From: JBQCEE01 sp051960575 | Lineage (GTDB): Bacteria > Actinomycetota > Actinomycetes > Mycobacteriales > Jatrophihabitantaceae | NCBI RefSeq assembly: GCF_051960575.1 | Contig: NZ_JBQCEE010000137.1 | Span: 1 to 8,842 of the forward strand | Direction of reading: 5' to 3' | DNA length: 8,842 bases | Shown: in pieces, positions 6,211 to 8,842 of the stretch | How positions within the stretch are numbered: the stretch's first letter is position 1 | Layout: each line of letters begins with the position of its first letter | Program-made: the position numbers and the translations under genes | The notes under the pieces: generated by a model | Told to the model about the DNA's origin: nothing | Databases searched by the model: none | The model's input: only the letters and a program-made list of their open reading frames with translations

Positions 6211-6220
6211 CCCGACCTGT

Positions 6221-6249
6221 GGCGGCCTCCGCCTGTCGGCCGGGCCGAC
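6221..6249. terminator. Paired hairpins between convergent ctaG and the RAM-domain gene
   Basis: The 42-bp gap between the two stop codons holds two perfect stems: GGCGG/CCGCC (6221-6233, 3-nt loop) and GTCGGC/GCCGAC (6235-6249, 3-nt loop). Both are usable on either strand. There is no T-tract, which is common in actinobacterial terminators. A bidirectional terminator is likely, given the convergent genes. Confidence 0.45.
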
Positions 6250-6252
6250 GCG

Positions 6253-6531
6253 TCAGTCGAGCCCGAGCGAGAAGGTCGACTCGAGGTCGTGCCGCGAGTA
6301 CGCGCGGAAGGCGATGTGCGTGTCCGTGTGCACCACGCCCTCGACCTTCGACAGCCGACCGGCGATCACCTCGGCGATGGCGTCGAACTGCTTCACCCGC
6401 ACGATCGCGATGAGGTCGACGTCGCCGGCCACCGAGTAGACCTCGCTGACGCCGTCGAGCCCGGCGATCGCCTCGGCGACCTCGGGGATGCGGTTCGCCT
6501 CGACGGAGACCATCACGATCGCTGTGATCAC
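6253..6531 (-). CDS. Stand-alone Lrp/AsnC ligand-binding (RAM) domain protein
   Basis: This protein (92 aa) consists only of the effector-binding RAM domain of the Lrp/AsnC family and lacks the helix-turn-helix. Family-like features are the first strand ITAIVMVSVE (2-11), DGVSEVYSVAGDVDLIAIV (26-44) with the Gly-Asp turn, and VEGVVHTDTHIAF (63-75). The C-terminus YSRHDLESTFSLGLD closely resembles what I remember for a Streptomyces homologue. Such proteins form oligomers that bind small ligands, often amino acids, and may partner with full-length Lrp proteins. The ligand here is unknown. The start is the GTG at 6531. There is no usable Shine-Dalgarno, but TAGCAT lies 8 nt upstream, suggesting a leaderless transcript. 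It faces ctaG and follows the nuclease gene on the same strand. Confidence 0.88.
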   Translation of the reverse strand: MITAIVMVSVEANRIPEVAEAIAGLDGVSEVYSVAGDVDLIAIVRVKQFDAIAEVIAGRLSKVEGVVHTDTHIAFRAYSRHDLESTFSLGLD

Positions 6532-6539
6532 GCCTGCCG

Positions 6540-6545
6540 ATGCTA
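6540..6545 (-). promoter_or_regulatory. Putative -10 element for the RAM-domain gene
   Basis: TAGCAT on the minus strand fits TANNNT and ends 8 nt before the GTG, consistent with a leaderless start. An 8-bp palindromic stem (6554-6576) covers where the -35 would lie. Confidence 0.45.
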
Positions 6546-6553
6546 GTGCCGGA

Positions 6554-6576
6554 CGCGGTGGTGCGCGCCCACCGCG
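6554..6576 (-). terminator. Perfect 8-bp hairpin between the nuclease gene and the RAM-domain gene
   Basis: CGCGGTGG and CCACCGCG form a perfect 8-bp stem with a 7-nt loop, beginning 26 nt after the nuclease stop. It is the strongest simple hairpin I found between genes. It may terminate nuclease transcription. Because it also spans the expected -35 region of the RAM-domain gene, it could instead be an operator. Confidence 0.4.
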
Positions 6577-6602
6577 GGCCACGGCGTGCCCGGACCCCCG
6601 AG

Positions 6603-8366
6603 TCACGCCGAGGCCCGGGCCGGACGCGAGTCGACCCGGAGCCGGCGGCGGTCGGCGAACGGATCGGCCGACCGCCGGAGGTCGCCCAGGTACGAGCGCA
6701 GGTGCCCGGCGCCGAAGGCGGGCATCGTCCACGGGTCGCTGCTCTCCACCAGCCGGGTGCCGGGTTCCTCCAGCCAGTCGAGCAGCCGTTCGGTCTCTTC
6801 GGCCAGCGGCATGTGCTCGGGGTCGACGACGTCGGCGGTGGCCAGCAGCGCCTCGACGACCGGCCACGGCGCGACGCCGCGTGCCGCGACCCCCGCGGCC
6901 ACGAGGCGACCCTGCCGGATGACGCTCAGCTCCCAGCCGCCCGCGCCGTCCGGTCGGGCCGCGACCAGCTCGGCGATGCGGCGCAACGAGGTGAGCCGCT
7001 GCATGCGGGCACATGCCCGCACGACCGTGGCGATGCGGTCGCGCACGACGGCGGCGTGCTCGTAGCGCTGCGCCCCCGACAGCGTGGACAGCTTGGCCTC
7101 GAGGGGCTGCAGCAGCGGCCGCACGTCGCCCGTCCAGGCGGAGGCGACCAGGCCGACCAGCGCGGCGTACTCCTCCGGTGTCGTGCCGCCCTCGCACGGG
7201 GCGCCGCACCGGCCGATGCCGGCGAGGGCGCACGCGGCGCGGACCACCTTGCGCAGCGAGAGCCGGTCGCTGCACTGCCGCAGCGGCACGGCGTCGTGGA
7301 TCGCGTCGCGCACCGCCTCGGCCTGCCGGCGGGTGCGCAGCGGCCCGAGATACACCATGTCCGGCCGGACCTCGCGGACGATCGACAGCCGCGGGAACGG
7401 CTCGGACGTCAGCTTGAGCCACACGGCCTTCTCGGGGAACTTCGACCGCCGGTTGTAGCGCGGCTTGTACGCGGCGATCAGCCGCAGTTCGCGCACCTGT
7501 GCCTCGAGCGCGTGCGCGCACTCGATCGGGTCGACCCGATCGGCCAGGCCGACCCTCTCGACCCTGCGGCTGCGGGTCTCGCTGGCGACGAAGTACTGCC
7601 GCACCCGGCTGCGCAGGTTACGGCTCGTGCCGACGTAGAGGGGGCGGCCGGTGCCGTCGCGGAAGATGTAGACCCCCGGGCCGTTCGGCAGGCCGTCGGC
7701 CAGGTGCCGCTTGCGCCGCTGCGCCTCGCTGACCTGCGCGGTGAAGGCCCGCAGTTCGGGCAGCGACTGCACACCGAGGTTGCCGAGGCGGGCGAGCAGC
7801 CCGTGCAACACGTCGACGGTCGCCCGGGCGTCGTGCAGCGCCCGGTGGTCGGGGGTCGTGGCCGCGTGGAAGAAGTCGGCCAACGTGCGGAGCTTGCAGT
7901 TGCGCACCTCGTCGCGGGTCAGCACGCGACGGGCCAGCACTGCGGTGTCGACGACCGGGAAGCCGGGCCACGCGATGAGCTGCGCGTCGCAGGCCGTCTT
8001 GAGGAACCCGACGTCGAAGGGCGCGTTGTGGGCCACCAGCACCGAGCCGCGGGCGAACTCGAGGAAGGCCGGCAGCGCGGTCGCGATGGTGGGGGCGCCG
8101 CTCACCATGGCGTCGGTGATGCCGGTCAGCACGCTGACGAACGGGTTGATCACGCGTTCGGGGTTCACCAGCGTCTGGAACTCGCCGAGCACCTCGCCCC
8201 CACGCACCTTCACCGCGCCGATCTCGGTGATGCCGTCGGTGGCGGCGGCGCCGCCGGTGGTCTCGAGGTCGACCACGACGAAGGTCGTCTCGCGCAGCGG
8301 CTCGCCGAGTTCGTCGAGACCGAGTTGGTGGCCGACCTGGGGGCCGAGCGTGCGGGCGGCGGTCAT
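6603..8366 (-). CDS. DEDDh 3'-5' exonuclease (DnaQ-like) fused to GIY-YIG / UvrC-like (Cho-type) region
   Basis: This cytoplasmic protein (587 aa) joins a DnaQ-type exonuclease to the N-terminal half of UvrC. Exonuclease residues: D33 and E35 (DLETTG), HNAPFD with D118, and H174 to D179 (HRALHDA). The GIY-YIG domain starts near 226, with GVY (231-233), YVG (244-246), NLRSRV (250-255) and probable catalytic E293 before AAYKPRYN. A Cys set C365, C379, C387, C391 (GRCGAPC) matches the UvrC cysteines reported to hold an Fe-S cluster. A UVR-like segment (about 416-448, QRYEHAAVVRDRI) follows. The UvrC RNase H-like nuclease and HhH domains are absent, so it resembles Cho and Mycobacterium Rv2191. 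A role in DNA repair is likely but the substrate is unknown. ATG at 8366 is chosen because exonuclease homology begins soon after and TACCGT lies 7 nt upstream. Confidence 0.93.
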   Translation of the reverse strand: MTAARTLGPQVGHQLGLDELGEPLRETTFVVVDLETTGGAAATDGITEIGAVKVRGGEVLGEFQTLVNPERVINPFVSVLTGITDAMVSGAPTIATALPAFLEFARGSVLVAHNAPFDVGFLKTACDAQLIAWPGFPVVDTAVLARRVLTRDEVRNCKLRTLADFFHAATTPDHRALHDARATVDVLHGLLARLGNLGVQSLPELRAFTAQVSEAQRRKRHLADGLPNGPGVYIFRDGTGRPLYVGTSRNLRSRVRQYFVASETRSRRVERVGLADRVDPIECAHALEAQVRELRLIAAYKPRYNRRSKFPEKAVWLKLTSEPFPRLSIVREVRPDMVYLGPLRTRRQAEAVRDAIHDAVPLRQCSDRLSLRKVVRAACALAGIGRCGAPCEGGTTPEEYAALVGLVASAWTGDVRPLLQPLEAKLSTLSGAQRYEHAAVVRDRIATVVRACARMQRLTSLRRIAELVAARPDGAGGWELSVIRQGRLVAAGVAARGVAPWPVVEALLATADVVDPEHMPLAEETERLLDWLEEPGTRLVESSDPWTMPAFGAGHLRSYLGDLRRSADPFADRRRLRVDSRPARASA

Positions 8367-8373
8367 GCGGCGG

Positions 8374-8379
8374 ACGGTA
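8374..8379 (-). promoter_or_regulatory. Putative -10 element for the exonuclease/UvrC-like gene
   Basis: TACCGT on the minus strand ends 7 nt before the ATG at 8366, fitting a leaderless start. TTGTCA (5 of 6 matches to TTGACA) lies further upstream at 8391-8396, but only 11 nt away, which is too short for a standard pair. Confidence 0.45.
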
Positions 8380-8420
8380 GGCAGAGGGTCTGACAATTCT
8401 TTGCGCGACGCGCCCGTCCG

Positions 8421-8426
8421 TACCCT
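8421..8426 (+). promoter_or_regulatory. Putative -10 element for the NYN-domain gene
   Basis: TACCCT fits TANNNT and ends 7 nt before the GTG at 8434, again the leaderless spacing. The region expected to hold its -35 overlaps the one for the divergent nuclease gene, in the only AT-rich patch of this gap (8391-8403). Confidence 0.45.
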
Positions 8427-8433
8427 CGACGAG

Positions 8434-8842
8434 GTGGACGACGAGCTGCCGGAGCCGGTGCGTGGCCGGGCGCTGACGCTCGCCGCCGACCTGCTCGGCC
8501 GCCTGGACGCCGATGCCGTCCCGGCCTCGCTGCGGGCGATCGCCCGGTTCACGCCGTCGAAGCGGCGCCGGCTCGGGACGGCGGCCGTGGGCGTGGCGCT
8601 CGAGCGTGACGACGACTTCCGCGCCGCGCTCGCGGAACTGCTGCGCAAGGACGACCCGGCGCTGCTCGAGAAGCTCGAGCAGGGCGACATGCCCGACGGC
8701 GATCCGCTCGCGGCGGCGGCGATCGCCTGGCTGGTCCGCCCCGAGGGCTGGTGCGAGGTCGTCGCGACCGCGGTCGAACGCTCGGCCACCGCGCCCGCAG
8801 CGGACGCGGGCGAGCTCGCCGAGCTGCGCGCCGAGGTCGGGC
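8434..8842 (+). CDS. N-terminal part of a probable NYN-domain RNA-binding/nuclease protein (cut by window edge)
   Basis: The 136 visible residues are helical and charged: PEPVRGRALTLAADLLGRL (about 6-24), ASLRAIARFTPSKRRRLG (about 31-48), a DDDFRAALAELLRK stretch (59-72), DPLAAAAIAWLVRPEGW (90-106), and the start of what looks like a coiled coil (AGELAELRAEV). This resembles the N-terminal region of actinobacterial NYN-domain proteins that I recall lying near the UvrC-like gene in Streptomyces. In those the long coiled coil is followed by a PIN-like nuclease domain, which lies outside this window. I call it by this resemblance only, since no catalytic residue is visible. The start is the GTG at 8434, with TACCCT 7 nt upstream. 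A TTG at 8401 is a weaker alternative. Confidence 0.65.
   Translation, partial: MDDELPEPVRGRALTLAADLLGRLDADAVPASLRAIARFTPSKRRRLGTAAVGVALERDDDFRAALAELLRKDDPALLEKLEQGDMPDGDPLAAAAIAWLVRPEGWCEVVATAVERSATAPAADAGELAELRAEVG

Noticed and set aside
6540..8393. A 617-codon open frame on the plus strand opposite the exonuclease/UvrC-like gene
   Set aside because: It mirrors a minus-strand gene with full family motifs. Its own translation is rich in R, H, Q and D with no recognisable domain, as expected for a shadow frame in GC-rich DNA.
8391..8396. TTGTCA as the -35 of the nuclease promoter
   Set aside because: Good match, but only 11 nt from the -10, well short of the usual 16-18.
1..8842. Signs of a mobile element, phage, CRISPR array, toxin-antitoxin or defence system
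   Set aside because: No transposase, integrase, terminal repeats, spaced repeat array or tRNA was seen. Composition is even and the genes are core housekeeping families in a familiar order.

Overview
This window is GC-rich chromosomal DNA, estimated by eye at about 70% G+C, from a free-living actinomycete-type bacterium (Actinomycetota). The assignment rests on four things seen here: a di-haem QcrC and a three-helix Rieske protein, both typical of the actinobacterial cytochrome bc1-aa3 supercomplex; frequent GTG starts (six of ten genes); almost no TTA codons; and several genes that look leaderless. From memory, the relative order and orientation of a DnaQ/UvrC-like gene, trpD, and a divergent ctaE-qcrC-qcrA-qcrB match the Mycobacterium tuberculosis Rv2191-Rv2196 neighbourhood. 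That points to conserved core chromosome rather than an island. The genus cannot be told from this piece.

Layout. Positions 1-3390 (minus strand) hold the respiratory operon ctaE-qcrC-qcrA-qcrB, with qcrB cut by the left edge. Its promoter region lies at about 3391-3522. On the other side a plus-strand pair begins: a degenerate response-regulator receiver protein (3523-3942) and, 5 nt later, trpD (3948-4997). Then comes ctaG, a cytochrome c oxidase copper-assembly membrane protein (5050-6210, plus). A hairpin-bearing gap of 42 bp separates it from two minus-strand genes: a stand-alone Lrp/AsnC ligand-binding (RAM) protein (6253-6531) and, upstream of it, a 587-residue DEDDh exonuclease fused to a GIY-YIG/UvrC-like region (6603-8366). 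A 67-bp divergent promoter region then leads to the start of a probable NYN-domain protein (8434 onward, cut by the right edge).

How the genes work together. QcrB, QcrA and QcrC make menaquinol:cytochrome c reductase. QcrC carries the two c-type haems that hand electrons straight to the aa3 oxidase, of which CtaE is subunit III. CtaG probably helps insert copper into that oxidase. The trpD pair, the RAM protein, the nuclease and the NYN protein are not obviously part of respiration.

I found no mobile element, CRISPR array, tRNA, rRNA or defence island, and no convincing new multi-gene system. The observations most worth a second look are: a 14-codon micro-ORF joined by ATGA overlaps to both qcrC and qcrA; substitutions in the PRPP-binding loops of TrpD; the single TTA codon in the window, in qcrB; a receiver domain lacking its conserved Thr/Ser and Lys; a repeated leaderless-promoter pattern; and palindromes in the control regions.
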